A program made the translations under genes and the position numbers. Positions 8,289-15,631 of a stretch of DNA of 24,805 nucleotides are shown piece after piece (the first letter of the stretch is position 1; each line of letters starts with the position of its first letter). The stretch is from a virus. The notes beneath the pieces are model-generated. The model was not told where the DNA came from. It searched no databases and saw only the letters and a list, made by a program, of their open reading frames with translations. The stretch is from the IMG/VR virus record IMGVR_UViG_3300020442_003744, positions 1-24,805 of that record; one strand, given 5' to 3'.

Positions 8289-9032
8289 CTATTTTAAACT
8301 TTTTATCTTCTTAACGATAAATTTAACTAATTCACTACGAACAATATCATCTTCATTAAATCCAAAGCATCTAATTCCTTGCTCTTTTGATTCATCATCT
8401 GAAAAAAGTCTTGTTATTTGCGTGAATCCACTTTTATTTCCTATATCACTCTGCATATCGTCTCCACAAATAAAAACTTTTGTATTTGGTCCTATTCTCG
8501 TAATAGTTGTAATAATTTCTTTTTCTGTTAAATTTTGTGCTTCATCGATCAAAATAAATTTATCCTCCCAACTTGCACCTCGTAAAAAACCAACAGGAAT
8601 TCCATATATTCTTTCTTCTCCTTGTAAGTATCTTACATCAACTGGTGATAAAAATTCTTGTAATTTGTCTTTGAATGGTTCTAAGTAAGGAGCCATTTTA
8701 TCATCTTGTGCTCCTGGTAGAAATCCTAGTTTTGAATCTGAACTTTCCACAGCACTTCTAATGTAAACCATTTCCGATACCATTTGTTTGTTCATTAATT
8801 CAAGACCACAATAAACACTAATATATGTTTTTGAGCATCCTGCAGGTCCTGGTACAAAAACTATTTTTGTTTTTGGATCAAGTGCCACGTTGATAAATTG
8901 TTTCTGCTTGTCTGTAAACTCTTTGTGAGAAATATTAAGAGGTCTTGATAATCTATTGTTTTCAATTGACTCAAGTAAATGGCATTCGTTTATTGTGTTT
9001 TTTGCTACTGTTTTTGATTTTTTCCTTGACAT
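8289..9032 (-). CDS. phoH: PhoH-like ATPase
   Basis: The 247-aa protein has the PhoH P-loop: Walker A GPAGCSKT at residues 62-69 and Walker B FILIDEAQN at 159-167, with the family sequences VYIRSAVESSD, GFLPGA and VFICGDDMQSD between and after them. Replacement of the usual Gly before the Walker A Lys (SKT instead of GKT) is a common phage variant. PhoH proteins are widespread in marine phages and are used as a marker gene. They are ATPases related to superfamily 1 helicases, and their function during infection is unsettled. The start is well defined by GGGAGG 12 nt upstream. The gene lies between a small acidic protein and the virion cluster, all leftward. Confidence 0.95.
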   Translation of the reverse strand: MSRKKSKTVAKNTINECHLLESIENNRLSRPLNISHKEFTDKQKQFINVALDPKTKIVFVPGPAGCSKTYISVYCGLELMNKQMVSEMVYIRSAVESSDSKLGFLPGAQDDKMAPYLEPFKDKLQEFLSPVDVRYLQGEERIYGIPVGFLRGASWEDKFILIDEAQNLTEKEIITTITRIGPNTKVFICGDDMQSDIGNKSGFTQITRLFSDDESKEQGIRCFGFNEDDIVRSELVKFIVKKIKSLK

Positions 9033-9074
9033 GATGTTTTTAACCTCCCATTCTACTAGCTGTACTATTAATAC

Positions 9075-9386
9075 TTATTCGTCTTTAATATCTACTTCTA
9101 CTATTTTAATTAATTTATTTATAATATTACATTTTTCATATTCTTCAATAGAAACATAGTAGTCTAGTAAATTTTTTAGATTAGAAATGTAATTTTTCTT
9201 CTTGATCAAGATTTCTAGGTTTGTATCAGAAAATTTAAAAAAGTAAATCTTTTCGCAAACCTTTCCATCTTCTATGTTGTCACAGAATGTGTTGAAAATA
9301 TGTTCCATATATTCTGGTTTTCTGTTTTTTAAATCAATATCAAGATCAGAATTGTTATTTGGTATTGTAAATTTTTCAGAACTCAT
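9075..9386 (-). CDS. Small acidic helical protein
   Basis: This 103-aa protein has an acidic N-terminus (NNNSDLDIDLKNRKPEYMEHIF) and a C-terminal helical stretch, LDYYVSIEEYEKCNIINKLI. That stretch resembles the UVR-type helical hairpin often found in small phage proteins; the resemblance is by eye and weak. It is the first leftward gene after the divergent promoter region. TATACTTATATATA abuts the ATG directly and there is no Shine-Dalgarno, so the message may be leaderless or nearly so. Function unknown. Confidence 0.75.
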   Translation of the reverse strand: MSSEKFTIPNNNSDLDIDLKNRKPEYMEHIFNTFCDNIEDGKVCEKIYFFKFSDTNLEILIKKKNYISNLKNLLDYYVSIEEYEKCNIINKLIKIVEVDIKDE

Positions 9387-9423
9387 TATATATAAGTATA
9401 CTAATTAATATTAAATTTCAAAA
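9387..9423. promoter_or_regulatory. Divergent promoter region with shared -10 palindrome
   Basis: The 37 nt between two divergent genes contain the palindrome AGTATACT (9395-9402). It supplies the hexamer TATACT on both strands: plus 9397-9402 and minus 9400-9395. On the minus strand it lies 8 nt from the ATG of the 103-aa gene and on the plus strand 21 nt from the ATG of the zinc-ribbon gene. No convincing TTGACA is present on either side, so an activator or a phage-modified polymerase may be needed. This is where transcription changes direction in the window. Confidence 0.5.
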
Positions 9424-9849
9424 ATGGGTGTTTTTAAATTCTATAAAAATAAAAATAATGATAACGAAGGCAAATCGTCTTCTAATAATAGTTCGTCAGA
9501 GCCTTCTAAGGAGATTTCAAATAATTCCGATGACAATACTAAAAAAGAAAATGTGGACAAAGATAATAATAAAAACTATTATGAATCCGAATCCGAGAAA
9601 CTAGGTTTTAAAAAACTTGCAAAGAATTTATCTCAATCGTTAATTGCTTGGAATAAAGCAGGTCGTCCAATTGTGAGTACCACGCAATGGGATTATCGTT
9701 TATCTATATGCAGAGGTTGCGAATTTTGGCAAGAGGTTGGTAAAACGCAGATCGCAAGATGTAAGAAGTGTGGGTGTAGTAGTGGCAAATTACTACTTGC
9801 TACAAGTTCTTGTCCATTGAATCCACCTAAGTGGAAAGCATACAAATAA
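9424..9849 (+). CDS. Zinc-ribbon protein with disordered N-terminus
   Basis: Residues 1-60 of this 141-aa protein are low complexity (Asn, Ser, Lys, Asp and Glu), almost certainly disordered. The C-terminal half holds a conserved-looking Cys cluster: C96 and C99 (ICRGCEFW), C113, C116 and C118 (RCKKCGC), and C130 (SSCP), ending in PPKWKAYK. This layout is typical of small zinc ribbons found in tailed phages; four or more of the Cys would bind zinc. Such proteins can be transcription or virion-associated factors, and the sequence does not decide between them. It is the first rightward gene. Confidence 0.75.
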   Translation: MGVFKFYKNKNNDNEGKSSSNNSSSEPSKEISNNSDDNTKKENVDKDNNKNYYESESEKLGFKKLAKNLSQSLIAWNKAGRPIVSTTQWDYRLSICRGCEFWQEVGKTQIARCKKCGCSSGKLLLATSSCPLNPPKWKAYK

Positions 9850-9887
9850 TTATAAAAAAATACTTTTTATAATTTTTATCAAAGAAA

Positions 9888-9899
9888 ACTAATATTAGT
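9888..9899. promoter_or_regulatory. Perfect 12-nt palindrome upstream of the RHH gene
   Basis: ACTAATATTAGT is a perfect inverted repeat centred about 21 nt before the ATG of the RHH gene. A TATAAT at 9911-9916 overlaps the start codon itself. An operator used for autoregulation is possible. All but two bases are A or T, so chance occurrence is not excluded. Confidence 0.3.
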
Positions 9900-9914
9900 A
9901 AATATTTATGTATA

Positions 9915-10112
9915 ATGAATGATGCAAACTACAAACTAACAACAGTAAAGGTCTTATCTGAGAATTATTCAAATTTCAAAGTTGATACCCTTAATACAGA
10001 AATGACACTGCAAAAATTGGTAAATCGTGCGATTCATCTATACTTAAATGATGAAAATTTTAAGAAGCAAGTAGATGAATCTACACCAGTTAGCAACAAC
10101 TCAAAGTATTAA
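9915..10112 (+). CDS. Ribbon-helix-helix DNA-binding protein (Arc/CopG-like)
   Basis: This 65-aa protein fits the ribbon-helix-helix fold: a short beta strand, YKLTTVKVL (residues 6-14), then helix A (SENYSNFKVDTLNTEM, 15-30), then helix B beginning TLQKLVNRAIHLYLN (31-45), with a polar tail. RHH proteins bind DNA as dimers through the strand, usually at short palindromes near promoters. The next gene's promoter starts only 2 nt downstream of its stop and carries a 15-nt palindrome over the -10 box; a related palindrome lies at 22176-22189. It is therefore the best candidate for the regulator of those sites (inference). There is no Shine-Dalgarno at the start. The call is from fold pattern only. 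Confidence 0.75.
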   Translation: MNDANYKLTTVKVLSENYSNFKVDTLNTEMTLQKLVNRAIHLYLNDENFKKQVDESTPVSNNSKY

Positions 10113-10113
10113 G

Positions 10114-10149
10114 TTGACAAAGAGATGGTGATAACCTACATTAAGTAGG
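10114..10149 (+). promoter_or_regulatory. Sigma70-like promoter with palindrome over the -10 box
   Basis: TTGACA (10114-10119), a 17-bp spacer and TACATT (10137-10142) form a good housekeeping-type promoter. The palindrome CCTACATTAAGTAGG (10135-10149; arms CCTAC and GTAGG) covers the -10 and ends on the first base of the GTG start of the next gene. The expected transcription start is at or next to the start codon, implying a leaderless mRNA. A protein bound to the palindrome would block polymerase. Confidence 0.65.
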
Positions 10150-11411
10150 TGCAGAAAAGAAAAGTAGTTATAGTAAGTGATGATATAAGGTATCCGTCGG
10201 GTGTATCTAATATTTCCAAGCAATTGATACTAGGTACTATTGCAGAATACGATTGGGTACAAATTTCAGCACAAGGAAATAACCGGGAGTCGGGATCAAT
10301 TATAGATGTATCAGACTCGGTGAAAAAAATAACGGGTGTAAATGATGCATACCTACGACTTTATTGTACAGAAGGGTATGGTGATTATGCAACATTCAAT
10401 AAAGTTTTAAATACTGAGAATGTAGACTTGTTATTGCATATGTCAGACCCACACTATTTTAGCTGGATATATGAACATGAACACGAAATCCGAAAAAAAA
10501 TACCAATAGGATATTATCATGTTTGGGATAATTACCCAATTCCCACATTCAATGAGCATATTTACAAAAGTTGTGATTCTATATCTTGTATTAGCAAACT
10601 AACGCACAATATAGTAGAATCTATTGTTGGAACTGACGATAATGTTTGTTATATACCGCATGGTATTGACATAGATATATTCACAAAACAAAATGATGAA
10701 AATATTTCATTATGTCGCAAAAACTTACTTGATTCAGGATGTGAATTTGTATTATTTTGCAACAATCGCAATTTAAAAAGAAAACAACTTTTAAGTTTAC
10801 TTGAATCATATAATTTATTTTGTGAAAACATAGGAGACGAAAAAGCAAGCAAGACATTGTTGTTAATTCATACCAATCCTATTGGCAAACACACATCCAA
10901 TCTATATGAAGCATCTGATGCTATTAATAAACTTGGAAATGTTAAATTCTCCGAATCTGTGGTATCTGAACAAACACTATGCCAAATGTATAATGTTGCG
11001 GATGTAACAATAAATATCGCAAGCAACGAAGGATTTGGTTTGTCTACAATTGAGTCTTTATCGTGTGAAACACCTATTATCGTAAATAAAACAGGTGGTC
11101 TTTCAGAGCAGATTGACGAAGATAATACGTGGGGAATTGGTATCACACCGAATAATAGAGTTTTAAACGGAAGTCCTAAAGTTCCATTTATATACGAAGA
11201 TATGGTATGTATAAAGTCTGTATCAAATGCAATATTAGATATGTATAACTTATCAGATAATGAACGCAAAAAAATGGGTCAACTTGGTCGCAAGTTTGTT
11301 GTTGAGAATAACTATAAAGCATCCGACATGATTTCAAGTTTCTCTGATTACATCAAACAAACCTTAAATACTTTTAAGAAACGAGAGGATTACTCTATTG
11401 TAAAAATTTAA
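10149..11411 (+). CDS. GT4-family (GT-B) glycosyltransferase
   Basis: The 420-aa product is a retaining GT-B glycosyltransferase of the GT4 type. It transfers a sugar from a nucleotide-sugar donor to a glycan or other acceptor. The N-terminal domain begins VVIVSDDIRYPSGVSN. The C-terminal donor-binding domain carries FCNNRNLKRK and the E-x7-E element EGFGLSTIE (E294 and E302) followed by TPIIVNKTGG. An in-frame TAG directly precedes the GTG at 10149 and the conserved N-terminus begins within five codons, so GTG is the only reasonable start. It has no Shine-Dalgarno and lies at the predicted transcription start. The stop is 1 nt from the next GT4 gene, so the two form an operon. Donor and acceptor are unknown. 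Confidence 0.9.
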   Translation: MQKRKVVIVSDDIRYPSGVSNISKQLILGTIAEYDWVQISAQGNNRESGSIIDVSDSVKKITGVNDAYLRLYCTEGYGDYATFNKVLNTENVDLLLHMSDPHYFSWIYEHEHEIRKKIPIGYYHVWDNYPIPTFNEHIYKSCDSISCISKLTHNIVESIVGTDDNVCYIPHGIDIDIFTKQNDENISLCRKNLLDSGCEFVLFCNNRNLKRKQLLSLLESYNLFCENIGDEKASKTLLLIHTNPIGKHTSNLYEASDAINKLGNVKFSESVVSEQTLCQMYNVADVTINIASNEGFGLSTIESLSCETPIIVNKTGGLSEQIDEDNTWGIGITPNNRVLNGSPKVPFIYEDMVCIKSVSNAILDMYNLSDNERKKMGQLGRKFVVENNYKASDMISSFSDYIKQTLNTFKKREDYSIVKI

Positions 11412-11412
11412 A

Positions 11413-12597
11413 ATGAAAGTAATTTTATTCGCACCAGTTTACTCAAGAAGTGGTTATGGAGATCACTCACGTGAAGTTGTATCGTATTTGCTTGAAAATA
11501 AAAAAATTGAATTAGAAATTATTCCTGTGAGTTGGGGAAAGAACCAAGATACCTACTACACACAGAAAAACGATTTAATAGAAAATATAAATAAATGTGT
11601 CATCACCAAAATTTCAGAAAAAAAGTATGATGTATGTGTCACGATTGGAATGCCAACGGAATTTAAAAATATAGGAAACTTTAATATCGGAATAACGGCA
11701 GGAGTTGAAACGAATCGTGTTTCAAAGCAATTTTTGCACCACACAAACAAAATGGACTTATTAATAGTTCCCTCAAACTTTACTCGTAGTGTTTTTGAAA
11801 ACACAAAATATATAGACGAATCTCAGAATGAACTATCACTAACGTGTGAAATAAGTGTGGTAAATGAGTATGCTGATTTTGTTTTTTACAACGACAACGA
11901 TACTCAAAATAATATTCTAAGTGAAATAAACGAAGACTTCTGCTTTTTATCTGTGGGGCAATGGATAAGTTCCGAACAAGATGATGGTGGTCGTAAAAAT
12001 ATTGCATCACTCATTGAAACCTTCATAGAAACATTTCGTGGTTTTGACAAAAAACCTGCCTTGGTTTTAAAAACAAATGGTTGTAATTATAGTATTGCAG
12101 ATAAACTAAGAATTCAAAATAAAATAAAAAATATTGTTAATTCACATTCACATGATGAAAACCCAAACATATATCTGTTGCACGGTGAATTGAATAATAA
12201 ACAACTTTATGATTTATATAACAACGATAAAGTAAAAGCATTTGTTACACACACTAAAGGTGAGGGATTTGGCAGACCTTTGTTAGAAGCAATATTATCA
12301 GGACTACCTATCGTATGCCCAAAATTTGGAGGATACCTTGATTTTTTAAACGATAGTAATTCTTCATTAATTAATGGAAAACTACTCGACGTCGGTTCAA
12401 ATAATTCTTTATTTTGTGAAAACGCAAAGTGGATACACGTGGATGTAAAAAAATCGTCAAAAGCAATGATCGATGTGTTTGAAAACTATAATCACCACAA
12501 AGAAAAAGTATCTAAATCCATCGGTAATATAAAAGAAAATTTTTCAAAAAAATCAGCACACGAAAAGTACGAAAATATATTCAAAAATATAATCTAG
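11413..12597 (+). CDS. Second GT4-family (GT-B) glycosyltransferase
   Basis: The 394-aa protein begins KVILFAPVYSRSGYGDHSREVV, a typical GT4 N-terminal nucleotide-fold segment with a Gly-rich acceptor loop. Its donor site is marked by LSVGQWISSEQDDGGRKN, HGELNNKQLYDLYN and the E-x7-E element EGFGRPLLE (E284 and E292), followed by LPIVCPKFGGYLDFL. It is 1 nt downstream of the first GT4 gene and similar in size but clearly different in sequence, so the two probably act in sequence on one glycan (inference). It ends 55 nt before the next gene, a gap that holds a new promoter-like element. Confidence 0.9.
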   Translation: MKVILFAPVYSRSGYGDHSREVVSYLLENKKIELEIIPVSWGKNQDTYYTQKNDLIENINKCVITKISEKKYDVCVTIGMPTEFKNIGNFNIGITAGVETNRVSKQFLHHTNKMDLLIVPSNFTRSVFENTKYIDESQNELSLTCEISVVNEYADFVFYNDNDTQNNILSEINEDFCFLSVGQWISSEQDDGGRKNIASLIETFIETFRGFDKKPALVLKTNGCNYSIADKLRIQNKIKNIVNSHSHDENPNIYLLHGELNNKQLYDLYNNDKVKAFVTHTKGEGFGRPLLEAILSGLPIVCPKFGGYLDFLNDSNSSLINGKLLDVGSNNSLFCENAKWIHVDVKKSSKAMIDVFENYNHHKEKVSKSIGNIKENFSKKSAHEKYENIFKNII

Positions 12598-12637
12598 ATT
12601 AAATTAATTTATATTTTCTTTACAATATATCTTGATG

Positions 12638-12654
12638 TATACTTATATATAAGT
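12638..12654 (+). promoter_or_regulatory. TATACT promoter element abutting a GTG start
   Basis: TATACT (12638-12643) overlaps the perfect palindrome ACTTATATATAAGT (12641-12654), which runs into the GTG start at 12653. The same string GTATACTTATATATA occurs in front of the leftward gene at 9386. No clear -35 is present. The predicted message has a leader of only a few nt or none. Confidence 0.4.
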
Positions 12655-13363
12655 GGACTATTATAAAGTATATTTAAAAAAGTTGGTAGGTGGTTTTATA
12701 CCAACAACACAAACTAGATTAAAACCTGGACAGGTAATTACATTTAAATATCGTGATGATATACCAAGTCGCAGAAAGTTAAGCAGACTTATACTTGTTT
12801 TATCAAATCGTCCGGGTAAGGGTGGACGATTAATTCATGGAATTTCACTACAATATATTCCCTGGCAACTTTTCAGAACATTTATGCAAAAGGTAGTTAC
12901 CTATGATACTTTATTATTAATACAAAGAAGATTAGAAATTCAAGCACCCTTAAATGAGTTTCTTGAAAAACCAATAGGGTTTTATGATTCTTATATTAAA
13001 AGATACTTAAAAAACTATGATTGCTATAGAACTTATTCTCTTTCTAAAATTTCCACCCCACGTATTTCGTGTTTAGATTACTCAACTATGTTTCCAACAG
13101 GAAAAAAAGAAGAAAGGTCATTGCTTGTAAATCGCAGAGATTCATTGAAAGATATTTTAAAAGAACGTGAAGTAATCAATAGATTATTAAAATCAGAAGA
13201 ATCTATATCTATTGATAATAAAAACTCAAGAAGATTGATAATAAAGAGATTTGGAAGTATAGAGAATTTTTATGATGCCGTACGAAAATTAGATACACTT
13301 GTAGATGAAAATGTAGATGAGGATGACATTTATAAGAACTTGAAGTCTGGTATTAAGAAATGA
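12653..13363 (+). CDS. Unknown protein with small beta-barrel-like N-terminal domain
   Basis: This 236-aa protein starts at GTG; no in-frame ATG gives a better N-terminus. Residues about 20-75 (KPGQVITFKYR ... SRLILVLSN ... RLIHGISLQYIPWQLFRTF) look like an SH3-like small barrel. A similar pattern, a short strand followed by HG(I/L)-N/S-L-xYLP, occurs in hypothetical proteins of T4-like marine phages. The remainder is basic and helical (RRDSLKDILKEREVINRLLKSEE) with an acidic C-terminus. There is no enzyme motif. It overlaps the next glycosyltransferase by ATGA and heads a string of tightly packed genes running to 17929. A nucleic-acid or virion role is possible; I cannot choose. Confidence 0.7.
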   Translation: MDYYKVYLKKLVGGFIPTTQTRLKPGQVITFKYRDDIPSRRKLSRLILVLSNRPGKGGRLIHGISLQYIPWQLFRTFMQKVVTYDTLLLIQRRLEIQAPLNEFLEKPIGFYDSYIKRYLKNYDCYRTYSLSKISTPRISCLDYSTMFPTGKKEERSLLVNRRDSLKDILKEREVINRLLKSEESISIDNKNSRRLIIKRFGSIENFYDAVRKLDTLVDENVDEDDIYKNLKSGIKK

Positions 13364-13995
13364 GCATATCAATTAGTTTCGCAATAACTACGCATAATGA
13401 ATGCGTTCAGTTAAAAAAGTCAATTGACTTAATTGAAAATAATTTAGATGATGGTGATGAACTTATAATTCTTGATGATTATTCGTCCAACACAGATACA
13501 CTTGAAATATTAAAAAATAAAAAAGTATTTAAAAAAGAATTCGTTAAAGACTACGCAGAGCATAAAAACTATTTAAACAAATTGTGTAGGTGTGAATACA
13601 TATTTCAATTAGACGGAGATGAGGTATTGAGTAATAATTTGATTGTAAATATTAAAAACATCATAACAGATAACAGAGAGATTGATCTGTTTTATATTCC
13701 ACGGGCAAATTATGTACATGGAATTACAAAGTATTATTTAAAAATGTGGAATTGGAGCATGGATGGTAAACAAAGAGTAAATTATCCTGACTACCAAGGT
13801 AGATTATATAAAAACGAAAAAAGACTTTACTGGCATAGACAAGTACATGAAAGAATAAAAGGAAACTTAAATTTTACCAAACTGCCATTAAACAAAAATC
13901 TTGATATAATTCACGAAAAAAATATACAGAAACAAAAAGCAAATAATAAATTTTACACAGAAAACTACGATAATGACTGCATTAGAAAAAAATAA
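13360..13995 (+). CDS. GT2-family glycosyltransferase
   Basis: The 211-aa protein has the GT2 GT-A start ISISFAITTHNECVQLKKSI, a nucleotide-binding ILDDYSSN (DD at 39-40) and the metal-binding LDGDEV (D85-x-D87). It continues into YIPRANYVHG ... YPDYQGRLYKN ... HRQVHERI, an acceptor-side pattern seen in the SunS/waaE-like branch. Length is short, as expected for a single-domain enzyme. It is coupled to the upstream gene by ATGA overlap and overlaps the downstream gene by 23 nt. An inverting sugar transfer is expected from the family; the donor is unknown. Confidence 0.85.
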   Translation: MSISISFAITTHNECVQLKKSIDLIENNLDDGDELIILDDYSSNTDTLEILKNKKVFKKEFVKDYAEHKNYLNKLCRCEYIFQLDGDEVLSNNLIVNIKNIITDNREIDLFYIPRANYVHGITKYYLKMWNWSMDGKQRVNYPDYQGRLYKNEKRLYWHRQVHERIKGNLNFTKLPLNKNLDIIHEKNIQKQKANNKFYTENYDNDCIRKK

Positions 13996-15631
13996 ACTTG
14001 GAGTGGTTGCTTGTTACTTTAATCCACAAAACTATTTGTCTAAGTATATAAACTTTTTAGACTTTTATACTAAAATAAAATCAGATAAAAATATAGATAT
14101 TTTAGTTGTTGAATCGATACAATCTAACTCGGTATATCCTCTTAAGAATGTAATAAATGAAAACATATTATCTGTACAGACAAATTCTGTATATTGGCAG
14201 AAAGAAGAACTAATAAATCTTGGATTTAAAAAATTTATACAAAACGGATATAAAACATTATGTTGGTTAGATGCTGATATAGAATTCTTAAATTCAAATT
14301 GGTCAAAAAATATTGTAGAAGAACTGATTAATAATGATGTTATTCAGGTTTTTGAGAAAAGTCATGAAGTAATCAATTCAAGTTCAGGCAAAATAGATCA
14401 TGATTCATTTGTAAAAAAAATAAAAAATGGTATCAATAATCCATTTAGAAGAATAGGAGAAATTGGATACGGATACGCATATAAGTCAAATATAATTGAA
14501 AATGGTTTTTTATATGAAAATGCAGTTGTTGGTGGGGGTGATTTTTTAAATATAATACCCTTCATTGAAGGTGTTTGTTTTGAAGATATAAAAAACGACA
14601 GATACTTCCAACACGCAAACGAAGAAATGGTGGAAGACTACAAAAACTGGTTTGAAAAAAAGGAAGCAGTAAAAATTGGATATGCAAAAAATACAATTCG
14701 TGTTGAGTTTCATGGAGATAGAAAAAACAGAAATTATTTAAAACGTGAGCAAATTTTAAAAAATTTAAACTTCTGCCCTCAACAAGATTTTGAATATACA
14801 AATACACACTCAACTCGTAATCTTAAAAATAAAAAACTTGAAGATTATTTAAAAAAATATTTTAAAGAACGAAATGAAGATTATTTTCTCAACGACAAAA
14901 GTTCAAAACGATATTTTAAAAAAATTATAAATAAAGTAGCAGATAATCTTAACCTTCCAACGGATAAAAGTATGCTTGAGGTTGTAGATTCGTTTAAAAC
15001 AAAAAATCAAAAAAGCAAGATAGAAGCATTAGACATAAAGAAAAACAGATTGTGTGTTTGGTCAAAAAATAACATAAAAGAAATTAACCTGTCTAGTTTT
15101 GATTTTGTACAAAACATAATTTATGATAAGTCGGATAGATTACAACTAAACTCAATACAATCACCTAACTATGATCGTTTTCCACAAACTTATTTAAAAT
15201 TTATTATACAAAACTATAACAATCTACCGAGTGTAATTTTATTCTGCAATGATAATACTGACCAATCAATTATATTAAACAAACTTGATAACTTAAAAAA
15301 TATACCAAACGATGAGAATTTAAAATACACACAAATTGCTGAAAATACAGAAAAAATAAGACTTGATAATACAGGTCATATTGTTGGTTTATATAAAAAA
15401 ACAAATGTAGAAAAAAGTAAATTCACCTTTGAAGAATGGAATAATCATTTCGGAAAATCTAAAATAAGATTTGAGTATTATAAGAATCCAAATTTTTATA
15501 TAGGACGAAATATAATCAAAAAGAATAATGTAGAATTTTATACAAACCTCTTGGACAATATATCAGGTAAGCAAATTACGGAAAACGAACTATATTTAAA
15601 CAGAAGTTGGATAAATATATTTGAATCATGA
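13973..15631 (+). CDS. Two-domain protein: GT2-like glycosyltransferase plus DUF3431-like C-terminus
   Basis: Residues 8 to about 250 of this 552-aa protein form a GT-A-like domain: LGVVACYFNPQNYL, then the metal site WLDADIEF (D100-x-D102), then VVGGGDFLNI (D190). The central region (about 260-375) is basic and poorly conserved in appearance. From about residue 388 to the end lies a DUF3431-like domain (FPQTYLKFIIQNYNNLP, VILFCND, FYIGRNIIKKNNVEFYTNLL, ELYLNRSWINIF) matching the C-terminus of the leftward 452-aa glycosyltransferase in order and spacing. The start overlaps the previous gene by 23 nt; no later start keeps the first beta strand. DUF3431 members are often found with glycan enzymes but have no settled function. 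The first-domain call is firmer than the second. Confidence 0.8.
   Translation: MTALEKNKLGVVACYFNPQNYLSKYINFLDFYTKIKSDKNIDILVVESIQSNSVYPLKNVINENILSVQTNSVYWQKEELINLGFKKFIQNGYKTLCWLDADIEFLNSNWSKNIVEELINNDVIQVFEKSHEVINSSSGKIDHDSFVKKIKNGINNPFRRIGEIGYGYAYKSNIIENGFLYENAVVGGGDFLNIIPFIEGVCFEDIKNDRYFQHANEEMVEDYKNWFEKKEAVKIGYAKNTIRVEFHGDRKNRNYLKREQILKNLNFCPQQDFEYTNTHSTRNLKNKKLEDYLKKYFKERNEDYFLNDKSSKRYFKKIINKVADNLNLPTDKSMLEVVDSFKTKNQKSKIEALDIKKNRLCVWSKNNIKEINLSSFDFVQNIIYDKSDRLQLNSIQSPNYDRFPQTYLKFIIQNYNNLPSVILFCNDNTDQSIILNKLDNLKNIPNDENLKYTQIAENTEKIRLDNTGHIVGLYKKTNVEKSKFTFEEWNNHFGKSKIRFEYYKNPNFYIGRNIIKKNNVEFYTNLLDNISGKQITENELYLNRSWINIFES

Noticed and set aside
12601-12612. AAATTAATTT palindrome after the second GT4 gene as a terminator
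   Set aside because: The stem is entirely A/T and has no following U-tract, so it is unlikely to stop transcription.
13973-13995. Possible frameshift joining the 211-aa and 552-aa glycosyltransferases into one protein
   Set aside because: Each has its own N-terminal GT-A start and DxD motif. The 23-nt overlap is a normal gene overlap in this compact block.
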